Source: Actinopolyspora lacussalsi
GTDB taxonomy: Bacteria; Actinomycetota; Actinomycetes; Mycobacteriales; Pseudonocardiaceae
Direction of reading: 5' to 3'
DNA length: 64,000 nucleotides
Assembly: GCA_030803735.1 (NCBI GenBank)
Contig: JAURUC010000001.1
Coordinates: 1,001,501 to 1,065,500 of the forward strand
Position 1 is the stretch's first letter. Each line of letters starts with the position of its first letter. Positions 43,470 through 51,787 of the stretch are shown here, in pieces. The notes beneath the pieces were generated by a model, which saw only the letters and a program-made list of their open reading frames with translations, was not told the origin of the DNA and did not search any database. A program made the position numbers and the translations under genes.

Positions 43470-44519
43470 ATGATCACCTTGGCCACCGTCGAAGACACCG
43501 GCAGCATCCGATCCAGCGCCGAGATACTCGATTCCACCCGTGAATTGGTACTTCCCGCCCTGCGCGCCACCGTCGAGCAACTGTCCCCGGCAGCCCGCGC
43601 CGTGACCACTTATCACCTGGGCTGGCGGGACGAACACGGCACACCGGTCAACGGCCAGAGCGGCAAGACGCTGCGTTCGGCGCTGGTGCTGCTCACCGCC
43701 GAAGCGATGGGCGGTTCTGCCGAGGCGGCCGTGCCCGCGGCGGTGGCCGTGGAGCTGGTGCACAATTTCTCCCTGCTGCACGACGACGTCATCGACGGCG
43801 ACGAAACCCGACGACACCGCCGTACCGCCTGGGCCGTGTTCGGCTCCGGAGAGGCGATCCTCGCCGGGGACGCCTTGCTGGCCACGGCCACCGACGTGCT
43901 CGTAGCCAGCGAACACCCCGCGGCCGCCGAAGCCGTGCGCACCCTCAGCAACGCGGTACACACCCTGATACAGGGACAGAGCGCGGACATGGACTTCGAG
44001 CGTCGCCACGACGTAACCCTGGCCGAGTGCGAAAGCATGGCCACCGCCAAAACCGGTTCGCTGTTGGGATGCGCGTGTGCGCTCGGGGCCTCGTTCGGGG
44101 GTGCGACAGGATCGCGCGTGGACAAACTACGCGCCTTCGGCGAGTCTCTCGGACTGGCGTTCCAGCACGTCGACGACCTGCTCGGTATCTGGGGCGATCC
44201 GCGGAGCACCGGAAAACCCGTCCACTCCGACCTGCGGGCCAGGAAGAAGACCCTGCCGGTGTTGGCCGCGCTGAGCACCGCCACCCCTGCTGCCGAGCAG
44301 TTGCGCACCTTGTACTACGGCGGGCATCCGCTGTCGGCCCCGGAACTGGCCCGGGTGGCCGAACTCGTCGAGTCGGCCGGTGGTAGGCAGTTCAGTCTCG
44401 ACGAGGCCGATCGGTTGTTGTCGTTGGCATTGGCCGAGCTGGCCACCGCGGGAACGGAGCGGAGAGCCGGTTCGGAACTGGCGGAACTGGCCCGGGTGGT
44501 CACTCGGCGGGATCGTTGA
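43470..44519 (+). CDS. Trans-isoprenyl diphosphate synthase (FPP/GGPP-type)
   Basis: A 349-residue all-helical prenyltransferase. The first Asp-rich motif is LLHDDVIDGD (D105, D106, D109) followed by RRHRRT. The second is HVDDLLGIWGDPRSTGKPVHSDLRARKKTLPVL (D235, D236, D243), in the form typical of actinobacterial enzymes. Also present are GKTLRSALVLLTAEAM and LIQGQSADMDFERR. It makes the allylic diphosphate substrate, most likely FPP or GGPP, for the terpene synthase two genes upstream. Chain length cannot be fixed by eye. Prenyl synthases of this group are themselves known Family 2B encapsulin cargo, and the ~20-residue Ser/Thr/Asp N-terminal extension could serve for loading (inference). 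Confidence 0.9.
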   Translation: MITLATVEDTGSIRSSAEILDSTRELVLPALRATVEQLSPAARAVTTYHLGWRDEHGTPVNGQSGKTLRSALVLLTAEAMGGSAEAAVPAAVAVELVHNFSLLHDDVIDGDETRRHRRTAWAVFGSGEAILAGDALLATATDVLVASEHPAAAEAVRTLSNAVHTLIQGQSADMDFERRHDVTLAECESMATAKTGSLLGCACALGASFGGATGSRVDKLRAFGESLGLAFQHVDDLLGIWGDPRSTGKPVHSDLRARKKTLPVLAALSTATPAAEQLRTLYYGGHPLSAPELARVAELVESAGGRQFSLDEADRLLSLALAELATAGTERRAGSELAELARVVTRRDR

Positions 44520-44938
44520 CTCGAACGAGGAAGTCCGTTGATCCCCCACTCGGACACGGGATAGCCTCGCCCCCGGTGGGCGCGTGGACTGCCGTGGGGT
44601 CGTGATCGCCACGGTCGCGCGCCTCGTGACCGCAGGGCCCGCCCGATGTGTCGGTGCTGTCGACATGGGCACCGAAAGTCGCGGCACGGTCACGGAACAC
44701 GCCCGATCGTCGCGGCGGCGACAAGAGGTAACCAGTGCCACACTCCCCTCCTCCGAACCGCGCAATACCAGCTCAGCGGGATCTCGAAGAGGTCCGCAGC
44801 ACCGCTGTGATCTTGCTGTGTCGTTGTCCAGCGCAGACGGGTGGTGCTTTATCGCAGTGTTACCGGTAGGCTCTGTCACACCGGACGGGATCACCCACCG
44901 GTGTTACTGACCGTTGCTCCTATCACGAGTCAAGACGG
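44520..44938. other. Intergenic region after the encapsulin operon
   Basis: About 420 bp with no supported gene. GTGTTAC occurs twice about 45 bp apart (near 44860 and 44902), just before the next gene, which could be activator or repressor half-sites. No T-tailed hairpin was seen after the prenyl synthase stop. Confidence 0.35.
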
Positions 44939-45406
44939 ATGACACTTCAAGACGACCGTGCTCGGACCTGGTTCCAGCCCATGGTGCCAACCGAACAACC
45001 GCACAGGGATGCCGCAGGCGACGCCGGGCCGCTGACCACCCGGATCGAGGGGGAACTCGTCTTCCCTGAACAGCCACCGACCCCGGCTCCCTGGGCGGAA
45101 CGGCTCGAAGTCACCCAGCCGTTCATCCCCGCGATCCGTGACCAAACTCCGGAGTTCGCCAAACGGTTGACCGCCGAACCGGTGACCGCCGCTCCCCACC
45201 CACCGGACGACTCTCCTACAGTCAGTGCCACGCCAGTGGGAGAACCGCAGCCGGCCGTGCCCAGCGAGACCACCGAAACCTCGACCCCGTCGAACGGAGC
45301 CGAGGTCGGACAACCGCAGAAACGACGCAGCCTCGCCCGCCGTGTCGTGCGACGGATCCTCGGCCCGGACCTGCTTCGCAAGGATCCGGCTCCGAAGAAA
45401 CGCTGA
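44939..45406 (+). CDS. Hypothetical Pro-rich protein with basic C-terminal helix
   Basis: A 155-residue protein without a recognised domain. The first ~70 residues are acidic and mixed (RIEGELVFPEQPPTPAPWAERLEVTQPFIPAI). The middle ~45 are Pro/Thr/Ser/Glu-rich and likely disordered. The last ~30 (RRSLARRVVRRILGPDLLRKDP and on) form a strongly basic amphipathic helix that could bind membrane or nucleic acid. There is no signal peptide. It precedes the GT39-type gene by ~75 bp in the same direction, so it may be its co-transcribed partner. Codon use supports coding. Confidence 0.6.
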   Translation: MTLQDDRARTWFQPMVPTEQPHRDAAGDAGPLTTRIEGELVFPEQPPTPAPWAERLEVTQPFIPAIRDQTPEFAKRLTAEPVTAAPHPPDDSPTVSATPVGEPQPAVPSETTETSTPSNGAEVGQPQKRRSLARRVVRRILGPDLLRKDPAPKKR

Positions 45407-45480
45407 ATCGTCTTCGGTTGGGATCGGGCATAATCGGAACGGTCCACACTCGACCGATTCCTCTGTCGCCAGGGAGCGCA

Positions 45481-47043
45481 TTGTCCACAGCACCACCGGC
45501 CACTGCCGGCAGAGTCGATACCCTGCCCGCTCCCGGCTCCCGAGACATCGGGCGGTTGCCGTTCGCCGCGGTCTCCGTTGGTGTGATCGCCGTCGTCTTC
45601 GCCGTGGTGTGCGCGTTGACCACGGGCCGCTACGGCTACTTCGGGGACGAGCTCTACTTTTTGGCGGCGGGCCATCACCCCGCGTTCGGCTACGTCGACC
45701 AGCCCCCCGGTGTGCCGCTGCTGGCCAGCGCCATGCAGGCCCTGTTCCCCGAATCGCTGAACGCGTTGCGAGCCCCGTCACTGCTGGCCGCGGTCGGCTA
45801 CATCGTGCTGACCGCGTTGAGCGCCCGCGAACTGGGTGCCACACGCGTGACACAGGTGTGCGTGGCCGGGGTGGCCGCGTTGACCCCACATCTGGTGGCG
45901 TCGGCGCACCTGCTGGTGACCTACTCGTTCGACCAGACGCTGTGGGCATGGGTCGTATGGCTGTTGCTTCGCTGGGCACGCCGCCACCACGCCGGAGAAC
46001 CCGCGAATTCGACCCTGGTGGCCGCGGGGGTGGCCACCGCCGTCGCGGTCCAGTTCAAACTCCTCATCCCCGTGCTGTGGCTGGTCGTTCTCCCGGTGGC
46101 GGTGTTGTTCGGTCCTCGTCGATTACCGCTTCGCCCCGGACTGTGGGCAGGCGGTGCGATCGCGATCGTCTCCGTCCTGCCTGGAGTGTGGTGGCAGGCA
46201 CGGCACGGCTGGCCTCAGCTGGCCATGAGCCGGGTCGTCGACAGCGAAACCGACGGTGCGTGGGCGTTTCTCAACGCCTCGGTCAATCAGCTCGGCCCCG
46301 CGGGCACGGTATTGGCGTTGCTGGGACTGTGCGGGCTGTTGATCAGCCCGAGGTTGCGTCCGTACCGGTTCCTCGGTGTGAGCGCACTGGTGGTCACGCT
46401 GGTGTTCATACTGCTCAGCGGCCGTTCCTACTACACCGCCGGGCTCTACGCCGTGCTGTTCGGTGCCGGTGCCGTAGTGGTGCAACAGTGGTGGTGGCGT
46501 CTCGACACTTCGCGGTACCGGTGGACGCGGTGGTCGCTGCCGCTGGTGGCGCTGGGGGGCTGTGCGTTGAGCCTGAGCGCGGCCGTGAACACGCTGCCAC
46601 TGACCCCGGTTTCGCGGGTCAGTCCTCATAACGTGGTCGTCACGGCCAGCCTCGGCTGGCCCGGCATCACCGAGCAGGTGGCACGGGTCCACCGCGAACT
46701 GCCCGACGACGGCGTGCCGACCGCGGTGATCACGCATGACTACTGGTCGGCGGGAGCACTGCATCACTACGGACCGGAGCGCGGTGTTTCCGAGGTCTAC
46801 AGCCCCAGCCGTGGCTTCTGGTACTTCGGCAGACCCGACGACGCGGTGCGTCGTGTGGTCTACCTGGGTGGCGATCCACAACAACTGCGCCAACTGTTCG
46901 GCACGGTCCGTGCGGCGGGATCGGTCGAGAAGGATCCGGCTTTTCGGACCTACTACGACAACATGCGTATCTGGGTGCTGCGGGACCCGAAACTTCCCTG
47001 GTCACAGATCTGGCCCCGCCTGCATCACATGAGCCTGTGGTGA
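45481..47043 (+). CDS. ArnT/PMT-like membrane glycosyltransferase (GT39/GT83 type)
   Basis: A 520-residue polytopic protein with about 11-12 hydrophobic helices. The first periplasmic loop has the family's catalytic acidic pair in YGYFGDELYFLAAGHHPAFGYVDQPPGVPLLA, and the loop after helix 7 has WQARHGWPQL. A soluble C-terminal domain of ~120 residues follows (VVVTASLGWPGITEQVARVHRELPDDG). Such enzymes use polyprenyl-phosphate sugars to glycosylate wall polymers, lipids or proteins outside the membrane. I chose the TTG at 45481 (AGGGAG five bases upstream); an ATG at 45418 lies right after the preceding gene and adds 21 unconserved residues. Confidence 0.85.
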   Translation: MSTAPPATAGRVDTLPAPGSRDIGRLPFAAVSVGVIAVVFAVVCALTTGRYGYFGDELYFLAAGHHPAFGYVDQPPGVPLLASAMQALFPESLNALRAPSLLAAVGYIVLTALSARELGATRVTQVCVAGVAALTPHLVASAHLLVTYSFDQTLWAWVVWLLLRWARRHHAGEPANSTLVAAGVATAVAVQFKLLIPVLWLVVLPVAVLFGPRRLPLRPGLWAGGAIAIVSVLPGVWWQARHGWPQLAMSRVVDSETDGAWAFLNASVNQLGPAGTVLALLGLCGLLISPRLRPYRFLGVSALVVTLVFILLSGRSYYTAGLYAVLFGAGAVVVQQWWWRLDTSRYRWTRWSLPLVALGGCALSLSAAVNTLPLTPVSRVSPHNVVVTASLGWPGITEQVARVHRELPDDGVPTAVITHDYWSAGALHHYGPERGVSEVYSPSRGFWYFGRPDDAVRRVVYLGGDPQQLRQLFGTVRAAGSVEKDPAFRTYYDNMRIWVLRDPKLPWSQIWPRLHHMSLW

Positions 47044-47097
47044 ACGCCGCGGTAGTCCTCTGCCCGGGGTGACCCGCGAAGCTCACGGGCCGATGCC

Positions 47098-47625
47098 TCA
47101 GTGACCGCCGTCGGGCTCCGCGCAGCCGCCGTCCGAACTCGGGCCCTCGGCCCGTATCGACACGTCGTGGTCATCGATCTCGCCGTTGACGCAGATGCCG
47201 TTCCCGGCGGTCGACCAGAAGTGGACACCGCCGGAAACGGCGGTCACTTCACGCGGTCGCAGTCCCGCACGGCGCAGCGCACCGTCCACTGAACCGGGGC
47301 TGAGCCGCTGGTGATCGTCGAGACCTACCAGCTCGGACCGTAGCAGCGCCACGGGCTCGACGGCCGCTCGTCGCTGCTGGCTGTTCAGGGGATAGCGCTC
47401 CCGAAAACCACGGTTCTCGGCGTGCTGGCGGGCCCGGTCCGTCCGCGGTCCCGTCATCCGGGTCGGTTCGGCCTGGGCGATCGTTCCGGAGGCCGACGGC
47501 GCCTGCGAGCTGATCATCGACGGTGGAATGCCCGAATCGTCACCCGGGGCCGGTGCGATCCCGCAGCCGGTCAGCGTGAGGCAACCGAGTAATACCGATC
47601 GGCGGGTCCATGCTGTTCGGAACAC
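47098..47625 (-). CDS. Predicted lipoprotein, unknown function
   Basis: A 175-residue exported protein. RRSVLLGCLTLTGCGIAP gives a lipobox (L-T-G-C) after a short hydrophobic segment with twin Arg. The mature part has a Pro/Ser linker, an Arg-rich helix (ENRGFRERYPLNSQQRRAAVEPV) and a C-terminal domain with two Cys (GNGICVNGEIDDHDVSIRAEGPSSDGGCAEP) that may pair. It is convergent with the GT39-type gene and divergent from feoA. I do not recognise a family. Confidence 0.7.
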   Translation of the reverse strand: MFRTAWTRRSVLLGCLTLTGCGIAPAPGDDSGIPPSMISSQAPSASGTIAQAEPTRMTGPRTDRARQHAENRGFRERYPLNSQQRRAAVEPVALLRSELVGLDDHQRLSPGSVDGALRRAGLRPREVTAVSGGVHFWSTAGNGICVNGEIDDHDVSIRAEGPSSDGGCAEPDGGH

Positions 47626-47716
47626 GTACCGATGTTGTCATCGACCACGCCCGGTGTGGGCGAATCGCCTGTCACGAACTGTTTTCAGCATGGCCACCCG
47701 AGTTTTGCGTCCCACC

Positions 47717-47752
47717 TTAACAAGAGTTTTCGCCCCGCCTAAACTTTTGGTT
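47717..47752 (+). promoter_or_regulatory. Leaderless promoter of the feo operon
   Basis: TTAACA (47717-47722), 17-bp spacer, TAAACT (47740-47745), seven bases, then the GTG at 47753. The spacing places the start of transcription on the start codon. No obvious Fur/DtxR (IdeR) palindrome overlaps it. Confidence 0.6.
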
Positions 47753-48028
47753 GTGCACGACGTAGCAGCAGAGGGGCAGCAGGCGGCGAGCACGGCCACG
47801 ACGCTGGACCGGCTCAAGCGAGGCCAGACGGCCACGGTGACAGCGGTCAACATCCACGGGCCCCAGCGACGACGCCTGATGGATCTGGGGGTGCTGCCCG
47901 GGACCCGGATCCACATCGATCGGGTCAGCCCGCTCGGCGACCCCACCGCCTATCTCGTGCGGGGCAGCGTGATCGCACTGCGCCGCGAACAGGCCCGCGG
48001 TATTCACATCACCGTCGAACAGGAGTGA
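47753..48028 (+). CDS. feoA: FeoA ferrous iron transport accessory protein
   Basis: A 91-residue SH3-like protein: LKRGQTATVTAVNIHGPQRRRLMDLGVLPGTRIHIDRVSPLGDPTAYLVRGSVIALRREQARGIHI is the FeoA core. FeoA binds and modulates the FeoB membrane channel. The GTG at 47753 fits a leaderless promoter directly upstream; an in-frame ATG at 47690 would put that promoter inside the gene. The stop overlaps the start of the FeoB G-domain gene (GTGA), indicating translational coupling. Confidence 0.85.
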   Translation: MHDVAAEGQQAASTATTLDRLKRGQTATVTAVNIHGPQRRRLMDLGVLPGTRIHIDRVSPLGDPTAYLVRGSVIALRREQARGIHITVEQE

Positions 48029-48882
48029 CCACCGTGGCAGAAGACCTACCCGTCCCGAGCGCGAGCCCACCATCCGCCGCGAGCGCGGCATGCGGGACCT
48101 GCGTGTTCAACAACGCCGCTCAGCTGCGTGCGCTCGGCGTCGACGTCTCCGGACACGACCACGTGGTGGCACTGGCGGGCAACCCGAACACCGGCAAGAG
48201 CACGGTGTTCAACGCGCTGACCGGGTTGCGCCAGCACGTCGGCAACTGGCCCGGCAAGACCGTCACCGGCGCCGAGGGGGGATTCGGGTATCGCCAACGA
48301 CACTACAAGCTCGTCGATCTTCCCGGCACGTACTCACTGCTGTCCGACAGCCAGGACGAGGACGTCGCCCGGGACTTCCTGCTGTTCGGCCAGCCGGACG
48401 TGACAGTGGTCGTCGTCGACGCCACCCGCCTGCAACGCAACCTCAACCTCGTGCTGCAGATCCTGCAGATCACCGGCCGGGTGGTGGTGGCGCTCAACCT
48501 GGTCGACGAGGCCCATCGGCACGGTCTCTCGCTCGACCAGCGCCACCTCGCACGCGAGCTCGGGGTGCCGGTGGTACCCGTGACGGCACGAAATCGCCAA
48601 GGACTGGACACGCTGCTGGAGGCGATCGAACAGGTCGCGCTGGGGACGGTGGCCACCCGGGCCCGGCGCGTCCGCCACGGCGACGACCGCACCGAACGCG
48701 CCGTCTCCGAACTGGCCGCGCGACTCCGCCGGGACCACCCCGGCCTGGCCAACACCAGGTGGATCGCGTTGCGCCTGCTGGAAGGTGATCCGGGCATCGA
48801 ACGCGCCGTCACCGACGGCACCCTGGACCGGCTCAGTAGCCCGACACCACACGCCGTCTCCTCTGAAACGCCGGGGACATGA
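48025..48882 (+). CDS. feoB: FeoB N-terminal GTPase as a separate protein
   Basis: A 285-residue protein holding only the G-domain and helical guanine-dissociation-inhibitor part of FeoB. G motifs: GNPNTGKST (G1), the conserved T of GKTVTG (G2), DLPGTYSLL (G3), NLVDEA (G4, N-x-x-D) and VTARNRQG (G5). An N-terminal extension contains two Cys (ACGTCVFNN) that could bind metal. In most bacteria this domain is fused to the membrane channel; here the channel is the next gene, with a 4-bp ATGA overlap. Likely role: GTP-driven control of Fe2+ uptake. Confidence 0.9.
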   Translation: MTTVAEDLPVPSASPPSAASAACGTCVFNNAAQLRALGVDVSGHDHVVALAGNPNTGKSTVFNALTGLRQHVGNWPGKTVTGAEGGFGYRQRHYKLVDLPGTYSLLSDSQDEDVARDFLLFGQPDVTVVVVDATRLQRNLNLVLQILQITGRVVVALNLVDEAHRHGLSLDQRHLARELGVPVVPVTARNRQGLDTLLEAIEQVALGTVATRARRVRHGDDRTERAVSELAARLRRDHPGLANTRWIALRLLEGDPGIERAVTDGTLDRLSSPTPHAVSSETPGT

Positions 48883-50294
48883 CCAGCTCCTCGATCCTCG
48901 ACCACGCCGCACGGTTGCGCGACGGCCTACCCGAGGGATTCCGCGACGAGATCGTCGAATCCCTCTACAGCGACGCCGCGCGTATCACCGAAACCAGCGT
49001 CACCGAACGCCACGACGGGGCGAAACCGACCCTCGACCGCGTGCTCGACCGGGTGCTGACCCACCGGGTGTGGGGGTTCGTGGCGATGGGCCTGTTGTTC
49101 TTCGGCGTGTTCTGGTTCACCATCTCCGGCGCGGCGGGCCCGTCGAGCCTGTTGTCGAGTGTGCTGGTCGACTACGGTCACAGCCGGTTGCACGCGCTGG
49201 TGGTGCCGCTGCCGATCCCCGACTGGGCGACAGGGTTGCTGCTGGACGGGGTGTATCTGTCCACCGCATGGGTGGTGGCGGTGATGCTGCCCCCCATGGC
49301 CATCTTCTTCCCACTGTTCACCCTGCTGGAGGATTTCGGCTATCTGCCGAGGGTGGCGTTCAGCCTTGACCGGTTGTTCGCCAAGGCGGGCGCGCACGGC
49401 AAACAGTCCCTGTCGATGATGATGGGCTACGGCTGCAACGCGGCCGGGGTGACCGCCACCAGAATCATCGACAGCCGTCGGGAACGGCTGATCGCCATCA
49501 TCACCAACAACTTCAGCGTCTGCAACGGACGCTGGCCCACCCTCATCCTGATGGGCACGATCTTCATCGGAGCCCTCGCTCCGCCCGCCCTGGCGGGTGT
49601 GATCGCCGCGGGCAGCGTGGTCACCGTGGCGTTTCTCGGTGTGCTGGTCACACTGCTGGTGTCCTGGGCGCTGTCGAAGACGGTACTGCGTGGTCACAGT
49701 TCCACCTACTCCCTGGAGCTACCCCCCTATCGCCCACCGAAGGTGTGGCGCACCCTCTACACCAGCCTCATCGACCGCACCCTGAAAGTGCTGCGCCGCG
49801 CGGTGGTCATGGCCGCCCCCGCCGGAGCGGTCGTCTGGCTGATCAGCAACGTCACCGTCGCCGACGCGAGCATCGCCGCGCACCTGGTGGGCGTGCTCGA
49901 TCCGCTGGGGTGGGTGCTCGGCCTCAACGGCATCATCCTGCTGGCCTACGTCGTGGCGATCCCGGCCAACGAGATCATCATCCCCACCATCCTGATGCTG
50001 ACGATGACGCTGGGGCCCAACCTGTTCGACGCGCAGCAGGGTGTGATGCTCGAGCTCGGCACTGCCCAGACCCACACGGTGCTGACCCAGGCCGGCGGGT
50101 GGACCCTGCTGACGGCGGTGAACCTGATGCTGTTCAGCCTGCTGCACAATCCCTGCAGCACCACCATCCTCACCATCTGGAACGAAACCAAAAGCCCGAA
50201 ATGGACCACGGTGGCCACGCTGCTGCCGATCGGGCTGGGTTTCGCCGTCACCGGGCTGACCGCGACCGTGGCGCGTCTGGCGGGCTGGGCATAG
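48879..50294 (+). CDS. feoB: FeoB C-terminal membrane permease as a separate protein
   Basis: A 471-residue membrane protein with about eight helices, lacking any G-domain. Gate motifs are present: GYGCNAAGVTATR, FSVCNGRWPTLILMG (the Cys-containing second gate) and IPANEIIIPTILML. The first ~50 residues are soluble (LDHAARLRDGLPEGFRDEIVESLYSDAARITE), matching the linker that in fused FeoB follows the GTPase. The ATG overlaps the preceding stop, so GTPase and channel should be made in fixed ratio. It transports Fe2+ across the cytoplasmic membrane. Confidence 0.9.
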   Translation: MTSSSILDHAARLRDGLPEGFRDEIVESLYSDAARITETSVTERHDGAKPTLDRVLDRVLTHRVWGFVAMGLLFFGVFWFTISGAAGPSSLLSSVLVDYGHSRLHALVVPLPIPDWATGLLLDGVYLSTAWVVAVMLPPMAIFFPLFTLLEDFGYLPRVAFSLDRLFAKAGAHGKQSLSMMMGYGCNAAGVTATRIIDSRRERLIAIITNNFSVCNGRWPTLILMGTIFIGALAPPALAGVIAAGSVVTVAFLGVLVTLLVSWALSKTVLRGHSSTYSLELPPYRPPKVWRTLYTSLIDRTLKVLRRAVVMAAPAGAVVWLISNVTVADASIAAHLVGVLDPLGWVLGLNGIILLAYVVAIPANEIIIPTILMLTMTLGPNLFDAQQGVMLELGTAQTHTVLTQAGGWTLLTAVNLMLFSLLHNPCSTTILTIWNETKSPKWTTVATLLPIGLGFAVTGLTATVARLAGWA

Positions 50295-50414
50295 CCACCA
50301 CCGGTGCGGCCCCCTCGACTTCCCGGCAGGGACGGACGGGGCGGCCGGTGTGGCCCGCGGAACCAGGAACGCCCGACGAGCGGCGCCGAGCTCGTCCAGG
50401 GGGCGGTCGGGAAA

Positions 50415-51605
50415 TCAGGACCGTGCCAGGTGTGCCTCCAGCGCGTCGACACCGGCCACCGCTCCGCCGGTGCCACGTATGCCCGCCGCGGTGGCGGTGA
50501 CCGTGGCGCGCATACGTTCGTCCCCGGCGACCTCGTCGACGGTTTTGCGCAGCGCGGCGGCGTCGACATTGTCGGGCAGTCGCCGTGCCAGGCCCAGTTT
50601 CTCGGCCTGGTCGGCGTTGGCCCGCTGCTCGGCCATCTGCGGATAGGTCACCAGTGGCACCCCGTGATACAGCGACTCCATGGTGGAGTTCATCCCCGCG
50701 TGTGAGAGAAACACCTCGGCGTGCCGCAGCACCTCGAGCTGTGGAAACCGGGGACGCACGTCGAAATTGGCGGGCAGCGGGCCCAACTCGTCGGGTTCGA
50801 TCCGGTCCCCGATGGACATCGCCACCTGCCATCCGCTGTCACCGAAGGCGCGAACACATTCGCGGTAGAAATCGGGGCGCTCGTTGAACGTGGTGCCCAG
50901 CGAAATGAACAGCAACGGCGCGTGCTCGTCGCGGGGTGTGAAGGAGTCCCCTCGTGCCCGGTCTCCCATCGACGGCCCCAGGAACCGGAATCGCTCGTCG
51001 AAGGTCTCGGCGGCGGGCTGGAACTGGTGGGGCACGAAAACCAGGTTCAACCCGGCCGGGGTGGGTGCCAACATCGATTCCGGAGCCGACACGCCGAACT
51101 GCTCGGCCAGTTCGTGGTGACGCGTGGCGATCTCCCGCAACGCCGGGTGGTCCGGGTCGAAGCCGTCCGGCAGAAAGTACTTCATCAGCGAGAACCGCTC
51201 GTTGGCGGCGAAACTGGGTACCAGCGCCACCGCGGGAACCCCCAGTGCCTCGGCCAGCATGGGCCCGCCCAGGCTCATCATGTCGTAGCACACGGCTTCC
51301 GGCGGGTCCGCCGCGAAGTGCTCGCGCAACACCGGAAGACTGTCCCGGGTGTGATCGAGCATCATGTGCATCATGTCGGTGATCATCTCGACGGTGATCT
51401 CGTCCAGCGACGGTGTCGGCGGCACGGAAACGTCCACTCGCGTGTCGACACCCCGTGCCCCCGCGGCGGCAACGGTGTCCAGTTTGTGGTTGCCGGTGGC
51501 ATAGCTGACCCGATGGCCCCGACGGCACAGTTCCTCCACCAGCGGCAGGGTCGGGTTCACGTGCCCGTCGAACGGCGGCGCGACGAACGCGAAATGGCGG
51601 GGCAT
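50415..51605 (-). CDS. MGT-family glycosyltransferase (GT1)
   Basis: A 396-residue GT-B fold enzyme of the macrolide glycosyltransferase family. N-terminal FVAPPFDGHVNPTLPLVEELCRRGHRVSYATG contains the catalytic-His loop (G-H-V-N-P). The C-terminal donor site reads VFLSHAGMNSTMESLYHGVPLVTYPQMAEQRANADQ, with the conserved H-A-G-x-N-S and Q residues binding UDP-sugar. Such enzymes glycosylate macrolides, flavonoids or other aglycones and often give resistance. No polyketide or sugar-pathway gene is nearby; a detoxifying role is plausible. It stands alone after the feo operon. Confidence 0.9.
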   Translation of the reverse strand: MPRHFAFVAPPFDGHVNPTLPLVEELCRRGHRVSYATGNHKLDTVAAAGARGVDTRVDVSVPPTPSLDEITVEMITDMMHMMLDHTRDSLPVLREHFAADPPEAVCYDMMSLGGPMLAEALGVPAVALVPSFAANERFSLMKYFLPDGFDPDHPALREIATRHHELAEQFGVSAPESMLAPTPAGLNLVFVPHQFQPAAETFDERFRFLGPSMGDRARGDSFTPRDEHAPLLFISLGTTFNERPDFYRECVRAFGDSGWQVAMSIGDRIEPDELGPLPANFDVRPRFPQLEVLRHAEVFLSHAGMNSTMESLYHGVPLVTYPQMAEQRANADQAEKLGLARRLPDNVDAAALRKTVDEVAGDERMRATVTATAAGIRGTGGAVAGVDALEAHLARS

Positions 51606-51787
51606 ACATCCTCACAACGACTTCGGGAGAAATAATGGCACGACTGCCGGTTTCCGCCGTTCGATTATTCCCCGACGATTCCGCTCACGCCCGTACATAC
51701 CCCCAAACGTGACATCATCAACATCGCTGTGTGGTGCGAATACGCCAAAACGGGCAGTCTGGGTCCGCGAAGGGCACGGTTCGCGTT

